Shown in pieces: positions 26,193 through 34,860 of a stretch of 64,000 nucleotides of DNA. The translations under genes and the position numbers were made by a program. The stretch covers positions 1 through 64,000 of the forward strand of contig CACWLC010000007.1 of the NCBI GenBank assembly GCA_902761605.1. Reading direction: 5' to 3'. Positions within the stretch are counted from its first letter, which is position 1; each line of letters opens with the position of its first letter. The notes under the pieces are model-generated. The model did no database searches, was not told where the DNA came from, and was given only the letters and a program-made list of their open reading frames with translations. The stretch comes from an uncultured Prevotellaceae bacterium (lineage in GTDB: Bacteria > Bacteroidota > Bacteroidia > Bacteroidales > Bacteroidaceae).

Positions 26193-27413
26193 ATGAAGAA
26201 AACTATATTATGGATAGCAGCGCTAGTGATGGGTGCCATTTTAGGAGTGTTGGGACTTGACTGGATAAACGCAACGGCCGATTTTGTGGCTACAGTCTAT
26301 ACACGATTGTTCCAACTATTGGCAGTGCCAACTATCGTTCTTGCAGTTATAACGACCTTTGCCACATTCGGCTCTAAGGGTTCTGGACGTATATTCGGAC
26401 GTACGCTTAGTTACACGCTGATTACAACATTTGCTGCAGCAGTTGTGGGTGCTGTGCTCTATGTGGCCATTGCTCCAGGCAATCTGCCTATCGATGCCTT
26501 GAACAGCGGTGCTCAGCCCATTGCCGAGCAAAGCTCGCCTACCCATAGCCTTTCAGACATTGCCAGTCAGACGTCATATGTAAATCATATTCTGAGTATC
26601 ATCCCCAACAATATTGTGAAGCCATTTCTTGAGGGTAATGTGCTCTCGCTGTTGCTATTGGCATTTGCTGTGGGGATAGGACTGTCGAAACTTCCAGAGT
26701 CAGAGAATAAGCAGGTGATAGTAAATGGCTTGTCAGGGCTTCAGGAACTGCTATTCCTGCTGATTCGGTGGCTCGTCTGGACTCTGCCACTTGGCATCGT
26801 AGCTTTCTCGGCACAATTGTCGTCACAGGTTTCTGCTGGTGTAGTTGCCGATAGCATTGGCAAGTATGTGTTAGTGGTTCTGGGTGGTAATGTGATTCAG
26901 TTTTTTATAGTGCTGCCTCTTTTCCTGCTGGCACGAGGATTGAATCCAATACATGTGTTAAGTAAAATGGTGCCAGCAGTGCTGATGGCGCTCTTTACAA
27001 AGAGTAGTGCAGCCACACTTCCTGTCACGATGGAAACTGCTGAACAGCGACTGGGGGTGCGCAAGAATATATCCCGTTTCGTGCTGCCCATCTGTACCAC
27101 TATCAATATGAACGGTTGTGCAGCCTTTATTCTTGTCACCTCGCTTTTCGTGATGCAAAATGGTGGGGCTGCTCTTTCGATGCCCACCATTCTGCTTTGG
27201 ATTCTTATCTCTGTCATCTCAGCAGTTGGCAATGCCGGAGTTCCTATGGGCTGTTTTTTTCTGACGCTATCGCTTATGTCAGGCATTGGAGCCCCTGTCA
27301 GTATCTTGGGTATCATCCTGCCCATCTATACCATTATTGATATGGTGGAAACGGCCGAGAATGTATGGTCCGACTCTTGTGTCTGTGCGATGACAGATCA
27401 CGACATTAGATAA
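26193..27413 (+). CDS. dicarboxylate/amino acid:cation symporter (DAACS family)
   Basis: 406-residue inner-membrane secondary transporter of the GltP/TcyP (DAACS) fold. About eight hydrophobic helices are visible, plus the two re-entrant-loop signatures: the serine-rich TKSSAATLPVTM near residue 270 and the NMNGCAAFI motif near 305, where most glutamate and aspartate carriers have NMDG. Substrates in the family are glutamate, aspartate, C4-dicarboxylates, serine/threonine or L-cystine (TcyP). The shared dyad with cysK makes cystine or another sulfur amino acid an attractive guess, but the residues seen do not settle it. It ends 5 bp from convergent trpA. Confidence 0.88.
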   Translation: MKKTILWIAALVMGAILGVLGLDWINATADFVATVYTRLFQLLAVPTIVLAVITTFATFGSKGSGRIFGRTLSYTLITTFAAAVVGAVLYVAIAPGNLPIDALNSGAQPIAEQSSPTHSLSDIASQTSYVNHILSIIPNNIVKPFLEGNVLSLLLLAFAVGIGLSKLPESENKQVIVNGLSGLQELLFLLIRWLVWTLPLGIVAFSAQLSSQVSAGVVADSIGKYVLVVLGGNVIQFFIVLPLFLLARGLNPIHVLSKMVPAVLMALFTKSSAATLPVTMETAEQRLGVRKNISRFVLPICTTINMNGCAAFILVTSLFVMQNGGAALSMPTILLWILISVISAVGNAGVPMGCFFLTLSLMSGIGAPVSILGIILPIYTIIDMVETAENVWSDSCVCAMTDHDIR

Positions 27414-27418
27414 GAGAC

Positions 27419-28204
27419 TTATTTTCTTAATGCATCAAACAACTGGTCTAAGGCGGCATCGGCGTTACCCTCGTTTTCATTGAGGAGCGTTACGAACTTT
27501 GACCCGATTATGGCACCAGCGGCATTGTCCTGTGCGGCTTTGAGAGTCTGGGCATTGCTAATGCCGAAACCTATCATACGGGGATTGCGGAGCTTCATGG
27601 CGTCGATACGACGGAAATACTCTTGTTTGGCATCGTCGAATGATTTCTGGGCTCCGGTGATAGAGGCAGAGCTGACCATATAGATGAATCCGTCGGTATT
27701 GTCGTCGATGAATCGGATACGTTCCTCGCTGGTCTCAGGGGTGATGAGCATGATGATACGCAGGTCGTATTTGTCGGCAACGGGTTTTACGATGTTAAGA
27801 TAGTCGTCGAAGGGAAGATCTGGGATGATGGCTCCGCTGACACCAGCCTCGACACACGACTGGCAAAACTCTTCGATGCCATAATGAAGGATGGGGTTGA
27901 GGTAACCCATGAGGATAAGTGGAATCTCTACCTGGTCTTTGATGGCCTGTAGCTGGGCAAAGAGCTTGCTGAGACTCATACCGTTTTTCAGAGCCTTAGT
28001 GGCGGCACTCTGGATGACGGGGCCGTCGGCTAAGGGATCGCTGAAGGGAATGCCAACTTCGATGAAGTCTATGCCTCGACGCTGCATGGTGAGAATGACA
28101 TCGGCAGTGCCTTCGAGGGTGGGGCAGCCTGCACAGAAATAGAGTGAAAGAAACTTCTTGTCTTTTGGTTGCTCTGCAAAGAGCTTATTAATCTTATTCA
28201 ACAT
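27419..28204 (-). CDS. trpA: tryptophan synthase alpha subunit
   Basis: 261-residue TIM-barrel subunit that cleaves indole-3-glycerol phosphate to indole for TrpB. The catalytic Glu is in FIEVGIPFSDPLADGP (E49) and the catalytic Asp follows at 60 in the same block. It is the last gene of the seven-gene trp operon, 20 bp after trpF. The usual length is retained. Confidence 0.97.
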   Translation of the reverse strand: MLNKINKLFAEQPKDKKFLSLYFCAGCPTLEGTADVILTMQRRGIDFIEVGIPFSDPLADGPVIQSAATKALKNGMSLSKLFAQLQAIKDQVEIPLILMGYLNPILHYGIEEFCQSCVEAGVSGAIIPDLPFDDYLNIVKPVADKYDLRIIMLITPETSEERIRFIDDNTDGFIYMVSSASITGAQKSFDDAKQEYFRRIDAMKLRNPRMIGFGISNAQTLKAAQDNAAGAIIGSKFVTLLNENEGNADAALDQLFDALRK

Positions 28205-28224
28205 GATATTTACGATTTAACGAT

Positions 28225-28839
28225 TTACTTATTGATTTCATTGAGGAATCGCGAGAGGGTAGTGACATCTTTGAGGGCGGGGGCGGACTCGAACTTTGAA
28301 TTGAGGTCTATGCCGGCGCACTTTGGATGATGGAAAGAGGATACCCGTGCTGCATCGTCAGGACCGATACCACCACTTAACAAGAATGGCGTCTCGCCTT
28401 CGTAGCTGTCGAGGACACTCCAGTCGAACTTCTCACCATTGCCGCCAACTGATTGACCTTTCGTGTCGAAGAGGAAGTAGTCTGCGAGGCCAGTGTAGGA
28501 TGCTGTTGACTTCAGATCTTCGGCTGTGGCGATGTTGAAGGCCTTGATGATTGAGAGGTGACTGGTGAGTGATAAGAGGTGAGAGATTTGTTCGGGAGAT
28601 TCATTGCCGTGAAGTTGGATTGCATCAAGAGAAAAGTCGTGAATTTTCTTAATGATTTCATCTGTGCTTGCATCGACAAACACACCTATGCGCTTACATT
28701 TAGTGGGAAGATAAGCAGGCACTTCACTGACGTAACGGCTCGACTTTGGATAGAAGATAAATCCCATCCAATCAATTGACAATTGCTCCACTTCACGGAT
28801 ATTATCTCCATCGCGCATGCCACACACTTTGACAATCAT
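28225..28839 (-). CDS. trpF: phosphoribosylanthranilate isomerase
   Basis: 204-residue TIM-barrel enzyme converting N-(5-phosphoribosyl)anthranilate to CdRP. The catalytic Cys (KVCGMRDGDNI, C7) and the Asp in LFDTKGQSVGGNGEKFDWS are present, and the phosphate loop LLSGGIGPDDA lies near 155. It sits 13 bp after trpC in the operon. Confidence 0.96.
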   Translation of the reverse strand: MIVKVCGMRDGDNIREVEQLSIDWMGFIFYPKSSRYVSEVPAYLPTKCKRIGVFVDASTDEIIKKIHDFSLDAIQLHGNESPEQISHLLSLTSHLSIIKAFNIATAEDLKSTASYTGLADYFLFDTKGQSVGGNGEKFDWSVLDSYEGETPFLLSGGIGPDDAARVSSFHHPKCAGIDLNSKFESAPALKDVTTLSRFLNEINK

Positions 28840-28852
28840 AACAGATGGGTGT

Positions 28853-29590
28853 TTAGAGGTGAGTGATGAAATCGTGAAGGGCTTGCCCTGGGTCTGGTGT
28901 CTTCATGAAGTTCTCGCCGATAAGGAATCCTTGGAAGCCTGCCTGACGGAGAGCCTTGACTGTAGCGGGATCGCTGATGCCGCTCTCGCTGACTTTTACA
29001 GCATCCTTCGGTAATAGCTCTGCCAGGCGGAAACTATTCTCCACGTCGGTAACAAACGAACCGAGATTTCGATTGTTAATACCACATATATCTGGTCCAA
29101 ACTCAGTATATTCAAATTCTTGTTTGGAGTGCATCTCTAATAGCGTTTCGAGACCTAACTGATGGGCTTTGTCTATCAGTCTCTTGCAATCCTCCTTGCT
29201 CAGACATGCGGCGATGAGCAATACGGCAGATGCTCCACAGAGGGCTGCGGCATAGAGCTGTGCCTCGTCGATGACGAAGTTCTTATAGAGGATGGGCAGC
29301 GTGACACCACTCTTACGAGCCTGACGGATATAATCATCGCAGCCACCAAAATATTGCTCGTCTGTGAGGATGCTAAGAGCAGCGGCACCATTTTGCTGAT
29401 ATGACAGGGGAATGATGTCTGCGCGACCCTCTTCCTTTATCCACCCCTTAGACGGTGAACGACGCTTGAACTCGGCAATGATGCCAGTCTCGCTTCGTAG
29501 CAGAGCCTCGCGGAGGGAGGGCTTGGGAGCATAGAACTGTTCTAATTCCTGCTCCTTGGTCCTGATTATCTTTTGTAAAATATCTTCCAT
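28853..29590 (-). CDS. trpC: indole-3-glycerol phosphate synthase
   Basis: 245-residue TIM-barrel enzyme closing the indole ring. The family segment IIAEFKRRSPSKGWI (catalytic Glu and Lys) is near residue 34, followed by ALSILTDEQYFGG and the C-terminal SESGISDPATV phosphate-binding loop. It lies 5 bp after trpD. The enzyme is not fused to TrpF here, unlike in enteric bacteria. Confidence 0.96.
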   Translation of the reverse strand: MEDILQKIIRTKEQELEQFYAPKPSLREALLRSETGIIAEFKRRSPSKGWIKEEGRADIIPLSYQQNGAAALSILTDEQYFGGCDDYIRQARKSGVTLPILYKNFVIDEAQLYAAALCGASAVLLIAACLSKEDCKRLIDKAHQLGLETLLEMHSKQEFEYTEFGPDICGINNRNLGSFVTDVENSFRLAELLPKDAVKVSESGISDPATVKALRQAGFQGFLIGENFMKTPDPGQALHDFITHL

Positions 29591-29595
29591 AACTA

Positions 29596-30606
29596 TTAAC
29601 TGTTCAGTTCGACGAATTTTCTGAAGGTGCGCAGGGCTGAACCGCTATCGATACTTTCACGCGCAATCTCTATACATTCCTCGATGCTCTTCTGTCCTTT
29701 CTCCAGTACCTGAATACCAAAGGCGGCATTGGCCAGTACGATGTTCTTCTGTGCGGGCAGGGCACGATTCTCGAGCACGCTGTCGAAGATCTGAGCAGCC
29801 TCTTCCTCTGTGGCACCACCCACGAGTTCCTCGGGTTTGGCGATGTCGAAGCCTAAGTCCTTTGGCGAGAAGATGCGCTCGTAGTCCTTGGTGGTCACCT
29901 TGAAGTCGCCCGTCAGCGAAATTTCGTCGTAGCCGTCGATGGAGTTCACGATACCGTAGTCAATACCAAGTTTCTGATATACCTGACTATAGAGGCGCAT
30001 CTGGTCGAGATTGGCCACACCGAGGAGCTGACATTTAGGCTGCGAGGGATTTACGATAGGGCCTAAGAGATTGAAGATAGTGGGAAACTGCAGCGCCTTG
30101 CGGATAGGGCCGACGAACTTCATGGCCCTGGCGAAGAGCTGGGCATGGAGATATACGATGCCGGCCTCGTTGAGCGAGCGGTTCAGCTTGTCGATATCAT
30201 CCGTGAACTTGATGCCGTGATGCTGTATAACATTCGAGGCTCCAGATACTGAAGTGGCAGCATAGTTACCATGTTTGGCCACCTTATAACCAGCTCCGGC
30301 AATAACGAAACAAGCGGTGGTAGAGATATTAAACGTGTTCTTGCGGTCACCTCCAGTTCCGACTACATCAATATATCTGTCTGCCTGCAAGATGGCTGGT
30401 ACACCAGTTTCGAGGATACCATCGCGGAATCCAAGGAGTTCGTCGACGGATACACCACGCATCTGCAGACATGTAAGCAGTGCTGTAATTTGTTCGTTGG
30501 GATATTCACTCTGTGTGATACCAATCAGAATGGTCTTCATCTCCTCGCGGGAGAGCTCTTCGTGATTCAGCAGGCGGAAGAGATAGCCTTTCATCGTTTG
30601 TTCCAT
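29596..30606 (-). CDS. trpD: anthranilate phosphoribosyltransferase
   Basis: 336-residue enzyme transferring phosphoribose from PRPP to anthranilate. The PRPP-binding motif VGTGGDRKNTFNIST (near 86) and KHGNYAATSVSGASN (near 111) are present. The start could also be the next Met, four codons in. It stands apart from trpG by 50 bp of tandem 7-bp repeats, the largest gap inside the trp operon. Confidence 0.96.
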   Translation of the reverse strand: MEQTMKGYLFRLLNHEELSREEMKTILIGITQSEYPNEQITALLTCLQMRGVSVDELLGFRDGILETGVPAILQADRYIDVVGTGGDRKNTFNISTTACFVIAGAGYKVAKHGNYAATSVSGASNVIQHHGIKFTDDIDKLNRSLNEAGIVYLHAQLFARAMKFVGPIRKALQFPTIFNLLGPIVNPSQPKCQLLGVANLDQMRLYSQVYQKLGIDYGIVNSIDGYDEISLTGDFKVTTKDYERIFSPKDLGFDIAKPEELVGGATEEEAAQIFDSVLENRALPAQKNIVLANAAFGIQVLEKGQKSIEECIEIARESIDSGSALRTFRKFVELNS

Positions 30607-30620
30607 ATCTTTTATTTTAA

Positions 30621-30655
30621 ATGTTCAATATTCAATGTTCAATGTTCAATGGTCA
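30621..30655. repeat. five tandem 7-bp units in the trpG-trpD gap
   Basis: Units ATGTTCA, ATATTCA, ATGTTCA, ATGTTCA, ATGGTCA run head to tail without interruption. The array fills the gap just upstream of the trpD start on the minus strand. Slippage would change the spacing, not a reading frame. No function is known. Confidence 0.7.
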
Positions 30656-30656
30656 A

Positions 30657-31220
30657 TCAAAGAAACATCCAGTTTTGGAGCATCTTTCGCCCATCGGGGG
30701 TCAGCACGCTCTCAGGATGGAATTGTATGCCGCGGACGTTCAGTTCACGATGGCGCAGGGCCATGATCTGTCCCTCGTCTGAGACAGCAGTAATCTCGAG
30801 GCAGTCGGGCATACCCTCGCGAGATACTACCCACGAGTGGTAGCGTCCGATGGTAATTTCAGCGGGCAAACCGCTGAACACTGGGTCGTCGGCAATGATA
30901 TGACATGGGGTGGCGACACCATGAAAAACGTCTGAGAGATTCTCTAATTTCGCGCCAAACGCCTCGCCGATAGCCTGATGACCCAAACAAACACCAAGGA
31001 TAGGTTTGCGACCTGCATAGGTGCGGATGACGTCGAGCAGCAGTCCTGCCTCTGAGGGGATGCCAGGACCAGGCGAGAGGATAATCTTGCTGTATTGCTC
31101 CAGTTCTTCGAGGCGGAACTGGTCGTTGCGTACTACTGTGACCTCTGCACCCAACTCTTTCACTAAATGACTCAGATTATATGTAAACGAGTCGTAATTA
31201 TCTATTATTACAATTTTCAT
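30657..31220 (-). CDS. trpG: anthranilate synthase component II (glutamine amidotransferase)
   Basis: 187-residue class I glutamine amidotransferase supplying ammonia to TrpE. The catalytic Cys is in GVCLGHQAIGEAFG (near 79) and the His-Glu pair is in GIQFHPESVLTPDG near the C-terminus. It overlaps the end of trpE by the four bases ATGA, which suggests translational coupling. It is not fused to TrpD. Confidence 0.96.
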   Translation of the reverse strand: MKIVIIDNYDSFTYNLSHLVKELGAEVTVVRNDQFRLEELEQYSKIILSPGPGIPSEAGLLLDVIRTYAGRKPILGVCLGHQAIGEAFGAKLENLSDVFHGVATPCHIIADDPVFSGLPAEITIGRYHSWVVSREGMPDCLEITAVSDEGQIMALRHRELNVRGIQFHPESVLTPDGRKMLQNWMFL

Positions 31221-32611
31221 AACATTTCCGCTTTTTCGATGGCCTTGCGTAAGGCACCAAGTTTATTATTCACTTCCTGTAATTCATACTCTACGTCGCT
31301 CTTGGCTACGATGCCGCCGCCTGCCTGGAACCATAGTTCGCCGTTTCTGCTTACGAAGGTTCGGATGGTGATGGCTTGGTTCAGGCTCCCGTCGAGTCCG
31401 ATAATACCGATACAACCACCGTATGCACCACGATTGTGAGGCTCGTACTCAGAGATGAGCTGCATGGCGCGAACCTTCGGAGCTCCGCTAAGAGTTCCGG
31501 CTGGGAAGGTGTCGATAAACGCCTTGATAGGATCTGCACCCTCGTCGAGTTCACCGCTGACACGGGATACGAGATGGATGACATGAGAATAATACTGCAG
31601 ATCCTTGTAGAAGTCTACTTTGACATCGTGACAGTTACGGCTGAGATCGTTTCGTGCCAGATCTACCAGCATCACATGCTCGGCGTTCTCCTTCGGGTCG
31701 TTACGGAGATATTCCGCTCCCTTGCGGTCTGCCTCAGCATCGCCTGTGCGCTTCGTCGTGCCAGCGATAGGGTCGATGTAGGCGCGGCGCCCCTCTATCC
31801 TGCAATGCGTCTCAGGGCTGCTTCCGAAAATTCGGAAACCTCCGAAGTCGAAATAGAACAGATACGGACTCGGATTGATGCTTCTTAATGCGCGATAGAG
31901 CTTGAAGTCGTCGCCCTCGAACTTCTGGATAAAGCGGCGTGAGAGTACAATCTGGAACACATCGCCACGCAGACAATGCTGGATGCCGCGACGGATGTTC
32001 CCTCTGTGTTCATCGTCGGTAAGTGTAGAGCGGACATCGCCTACGGGATGGAAATCGTATGCCTGCACATTTGACTTGTTCATCGCCTTGAGGATGCTAT
32101 CAATATCAGAGGCGTCACCCAACGTCACTACTTTCAGCATGTTGTTATGATGGTCGAACTCAATCACCACCTTATATAATATATACAGCACATCGGGCGC
32201 ATCGTTTTTGGCCTGCGTCTCATCCTTCACAGCGATGTCCTCGAAATAACGTACGGCATTAAACGACGTATATCCGAAGAGTCCGCAGATCGCGGCATCG
32301 TCGCCTGTAACCTCTATGCGGTCGATGAGTTCATGGATGGCTTTGTCTGAACGATAGTCCTTATTCACCTCATGTTGAAAGGTAGAACCGTCGGGATAGT
32401 TGACGGTTGCGATGCCGTGTCCGATAGCCACACTGGCGATAGGGTTGATGCCGATGAATGAACGTGAATTGTTCGCATCGTGATAGTCCGAGCTCTCCAT
32501 CAGTGCACTCTGCGGATAGAGGTCTCTTAGTCGCATATAAACACCCACAGGTGTATACATATCCGCAAGAATACTCTTGCTCGTTGTTGTATATTGAAAA
32601 TTATTATTCAT
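31217..32611 (-). CDS. trpE: anthranilate synthase component I
   Basis: 464-residue chorismate-utilising enzyme making anthranilate. The C-terminal chorismate-binding domain shows RAYIDPIAGTTKRTGDAEAD, MLVDLARNDLSRNC and GTLSGAPKVRAMQLI. The N-terminal domain begins with a feedback-site-like segment (LYPQSALMESSDYHD) that fits the LLES-type Trp-binding motif. It lies 18 bp after trpB. Confidence 0.96.
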   Translation of the reverse strand: MNNNFQYTTTSKSILADMYTPVGVYMRLRDLYPQSALMESSDYHDANNSRSFIGINPIASVAIGHGIATVNYPDGSTFQHEVNKDYRSDKAIHELIDRIEVTGDDAAICGLFGYTSFNAVRYFEDIAVKDETQAKNDAPDVLYILYKVVIEFDHHNNMLKVVTLGDASDIDSILKAMNKSNVQAYDFHPVGDVRSTLTDDEHRGNIRRGIQHCLRGDVFQIVLSRRFIQKFEGDDFKLYRALRSINPSPYLFYFDFGGFRIFGSSPETHCRIEGRRAYIDPIAGTTKRTGDAEADRKGAEYLRNDPKENAEHVMLVDLARNDLSRNCHDVKVDFYKDLQYYSHVIHLVSRVSGELDEGADPIKAFIDTFPAGTLSGAPKVRAMQLISEYEPHNRGAYGGCIGIIGLDGSLNQAITIRTFVSRNGELWFQAGGGIVAKSDVEYELQEVNNKLGALRKAIEKAEML

Positions 32612-32629
32612 ATTATTCTAATTTCTTTC

Positions 32630-33832
32630 TTAAAAATTTCCGTATTCTTTTGCCATTTCTTTATTTTTAAGATACGTCTCTACATCCTTGTCGCCACGTC
32701 CGCTGACAGTGAGCACCACCACGTCGTCCTTCTTAAAGCTCAGCTTCTTCAGCGCTGCGATGGCGTGGGCACTCTCGATGGCTGGGATGATTCCCTCCAT
32801 GCGTGTCAGTTCGTAGCCGCCGTAGATGGCCTCGTCGTCGTTGATGCTCAGCACCTGCGTGCGACCTTTCTTCGCCATGTTGCAATGCATCGGACCCACG
32901 CCCGGATAGTCGAGACCTGCCGAGATGGTGAATGCCTCCTGTATCTGTCCGTCCTCGTCCTGCATCACCAGCATCTTCGCACCGTGCAGAATGCCCGTAG
33001 TGCCACGATGGATGGTGGCTGCGGTATAGTCGGTATCCCAGCCGTGTCCGCCAGCTTCTGCCAACACGATTTTTACGCGTTCATCGTCCATATAGTGATA
33101 TATGGTTCCAGCGGCATTGCTTCCGCCTCCGATGCATGCTATGAGGTAGTCGGGATAGTCGCGGCCAACCTGCTCCTCCAACTGCCACTTGATTTCCTCC
33201 GAGATAACGCTCTGCATCCGAGCCACGAGGTCGGGATAGGGATGAGGCCCCATCGTCGAACCCACGATATAGAAGGTGTCGGCAGGGTGACAGCACCAGT
33301 CGCGGATGGCCTCCGAGCAGGCATCGCTCAGCGTCATGTTACCCGTGCGGACGGGATGCACTTCGGCACCCAGCATCTTCATCCTCTCCACGTTGGTGTG
33401 CTGACGCTCCACATCCGTCGCACCCATAAACACCTCGCACTTCATGTCCATCAGCGCACACACCGTCGCTGTCGCCACACCGTGCTGTCCCGCTCCCGTC
33501 TCGGCAATGATGCGCGTCTTGCCCATCCGCTTCGCCAACAGAATCTGTCCGATGGTGTTGTTAATCTTGTGCGCACCAGTGTGGTTCAGGTCCTCACGCT
33601 TCAGATACAGCTGGCAGCCGTACTTCTCACTCATACGTTTGGCGTAGTAGAGTGGTGAGGGCCTGCCCACATAATCCTTCAACAGCGCATGATACTCGGC
33701 CTTGAACTCCGCACTCTCGATAATCGGCAGATAAGCCTCCTGCAAGTCATGCACACACTTGTAGAGTATCTCAGGCACATACGCCCCACCGAACTCTCCG
33801 TAAAAACCGTTTTTGTCTACTTGATAATTCAT
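32630..33832 (-). CDS. trpB: tryptophan synthase beta subunit
   Basis: 400-residue PLP enzyme joining indole and serine. The PLP lysine is K89 in LNHTGAHKINN; the Glu in AETGAGQHGVA and the glycine-rich CIGGGSNAAGT phosphate loop are present. It is the first structural gene of the operon, 41 bp after the base of the attenuator hairpin. Having trpB first and trpA last is the usual Bacteroidota order. Confidence 0.97.
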   Translation of the reverse strand: MNYQVDKNGFYGEFGGAYVPEILYKCVHDLQEAYLPIIESAEFKAEYHALLKDYVGRPSPLYYAKRMSEKYGCQLYLKREDLNHTGAHKINNTIGQILLAKRMGKTRIIAETGAGQHGVATATVCALMDMKCEVFMGATDVERQHTNVERMKMLGAEVHPVRTGNMTLSDACSEAIRDWCCHPADTFYIVGSTMGPHPYPDLVARMQSVISEEIKWQLEEQVGRDYPDYLIACIGGGSNAAGTIYHYMDDERVKIVLAEAGGHGWDTDYTAATIHRGTTGILHGAKMLVMQDEDGQIQEAFTISAGLDYPGVGPMHCNMAKKGRTQVLSINDDEAIYGGYELTRMEGIIPAIESAHAIAALKKLSFKKDDVVVLTVSGRGDKDVETYLKNKEMAKEYGNF

Positions 33833-33861
33833 ATATTCTTATTATTTGTGTTGATTATGCA

Positions 33862-33905
33862 TATTAAAACTTTGAGAGGCCCGTCGCAAGAACGACAGGC
33901 CTCTC
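33862..33905 (-). terminator. trp attenuator terminator
   Basis: On the minus strand a 13-bp stem GAGAGGCCTGTCG/CGACGGGCCTCTC (one U-G pair) is followed by AAAGTTTT. It lies between the Trp-rich leader peptide and trpB. The segment GTCGTGAGAA at the end of the leader ORF (33945-33954) can pair over 10 bp with TTCTTGCGAC (33883-33892), which holds the loop and the start of the right arm. The two structures exclude each other, as expected of an attenuator. Confidence 0.88.
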
Positions 33906-33947
33906 AGTATCTCTCCTATAACAAACCATAGGTACGCGGCTATCTTC

Positions 33948-34004
33948 TCACGACTTTTTGAATCTTGAGTTGCGCCACCACCAATTATTTGCTATTCTAA
34001 TCAT
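33948..34004 (-). CDS. trpL: trp operon leader peptide
   Basis: 18-residue leader peptide MIRIANNWWWRNSRFKKS with three consecutive Trp codons. It starts 26 nt after the -7 box of the trp promoter and is followed 43 nt after its stop by the terminator stem. Its stop codon lies inside the antiterminator arm. A ribosome reaching the stop would cover that arm and let the terminator form; a ribosome stalled on the Trp codons would leave it free to pair and keep transcription going. The mechanism is inferred from the enteric trp model; the codons and helices are seen directly. Confidence 0.9.
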   Translation of the reverse strand: MIRIANNWWWRNSRFKKS

Positions 34005-34029
34005 TTGCTATTATGTTTAATTTCGTCGG

Positions 34030-34061
34030 CAAAAGTAAAAAGATTCTTTCTCTCTGCCAAA
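34030..34061 (-). promoter_or_regulatory. trp operon promoter
   Basis: On the minus strand: TTTG (-33, 34058-34061), 20-bp spacer, TACTTTTG (-7, 34030-34037). The stretch from here to 34200 holds no other gene. Confidence 0.85.
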
Positions 34062-34200
34062 TTTTTCTTCATTTTTTTTCAATTTTAATATGTTTTTTTT
34101 GTTTTGCTGCATATTTATGAATGTTACATGCAGAAATCCTTAATCTCTGTCACAAGCGATGCCCATTTCGTACTTTTCCCGCAAATAATATGGAAGTTTC

Positions 34201-34435
34201 ATGAAAAATGATGGCGGGATTACTTTGCCGGTATTGAGAAGCGTACTTCATCATATGTTGGAGGACGATGTGTATGTGGATAGGGAGTCGTTTGCACTGT
34301 TGCTGGAGATACAGCGGATGCTGGAGGCGTTTGAACCGATAGGGGGTGGATGAGGAGAGGATTATCAAGCGGGATTTGGAGGGGTTTGAACAAGGAAATT
34401 TTGGCTTTTGGGGGGAAAATGACGTCAAGAAGTGA
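34201..34435 (+). pseudogene. small helical protein gene, frameshifted in a G run
   Basis: Reads MKNDGGITLPVLRSVLHHML and on for 50 codons, to a TGA created by the run of five G at 34342-34346. Removing one G continues the frame through DEERIIKRDLEGFEQ to a stop at 34433, giving about 77 acidic, helix-rich residues. The charged, coding-like continuation supports a real frameshifted gene, either decayed or a sequencing error. No family is recognised. It lies just upstream of an antitoxin-like regulator in a region rich in gene fragments. Confidence 0.4.
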
Positions 34436-34453
34436 AGTTTTTGGCAAATAATA

Positions 34454-34508
34454 GCTTAATATTGAACTTTTATTTGTGATTTTGCAGCGGAAAGGTTTAA
34501 TATTAAAC
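34454..34508 (+). promoter_or_regulatory. paired palindromic operators at the XRE (HipB-like) promoter
   Basis: GTTTAATATTAAAC (34495-34508) is a perfect 14-bp palindrome, and GCTTAATATTGAAC (34454-34467) is a copy with two changes, 41 bp upstream, about four helical turns. They flank a -7-like TGATTTTG (34477-34484). Two operators around the promoter are typical of self-repressed antitoxin genes. Confidence 0.6.
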
Positions 34509-34512
34509 TGTT

Positions 34513-34860
34513 ATGGAAGATATTTATATGCTATCGGATGCGATGATTCTCACGAAGATTGGGGAGCGTCTGAAGACGTTGAGGCTGAAGCAGAATATCA
34601 CGCAGCAGACCCTGGCGGAGGAGTCGGGGGTGTCACTGTCGTCGGTAAAAAAGATTGAAAAAGGGGAGATTGGGTCCTTCGACTCATTGTTGCGGGTACT
34701 GCGAACACTGGGGAAACTGAACGTGTTGCTACCGCTTGTAGAAGATGAGCAGCTGAGCCCGAGCGAGTATTACGAACTGGTGCAGAAGGCTGGTGCTCAT
34801 CAGCGTAAACGGGCGGCAGGGAAATCGGCCAAAAATGATAAGGAGGAACTGTCATGGTAG
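34513..34860 (+). CDS. XRE-family helix-turn-helix regulator, HipB-like antitoxin
   Basis: 115-residue DNA-binding protein. A lambda-repressor-type HTH spans about 17-75 (ERLKTLRLKQNITQQTLAEE, then SLSSVKKIEKGE), followed by FDSLLRVLRTLGKLNVLLPLVED and a basic tail, as in HipB-like antitoxins of Bacteroidota. The stop codon overlaps an ATG that starts a nine-codon stub matching the beginning of HipA kinases, so this is the antitoxin of a hipBA pair whose toxin has been removed. Two palindromic operators precede it. Now without its toxin, it may act only on its own promoter. Confidence 0.75.
   Translation: MEDIYMLSDAMILTKIGERLKTLRLKQNITQQTLAEESGVSLSSVKKIEKGEIGSFDSLLRVLRTLGKLNVLLPLVEDEQLSPSEYYELVQKAGAHQRKRAAGKSAKNDKEELSW

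Noticed and set aside
32594..33658. 354-residue plus-strand frame opposite trpB
   Set aside because: Very rich in His, Val and Leu in the pattern typical of the antisense of a conserved gene; trpB on the other strand is certain.
34150..34447. two overlapping minus-strand frames of 92 and 75 residues
   Set aside because: Low-complexity Pro/Ser/Leu composition and no start context; the plus-strand frameshifted gene explains the region better.
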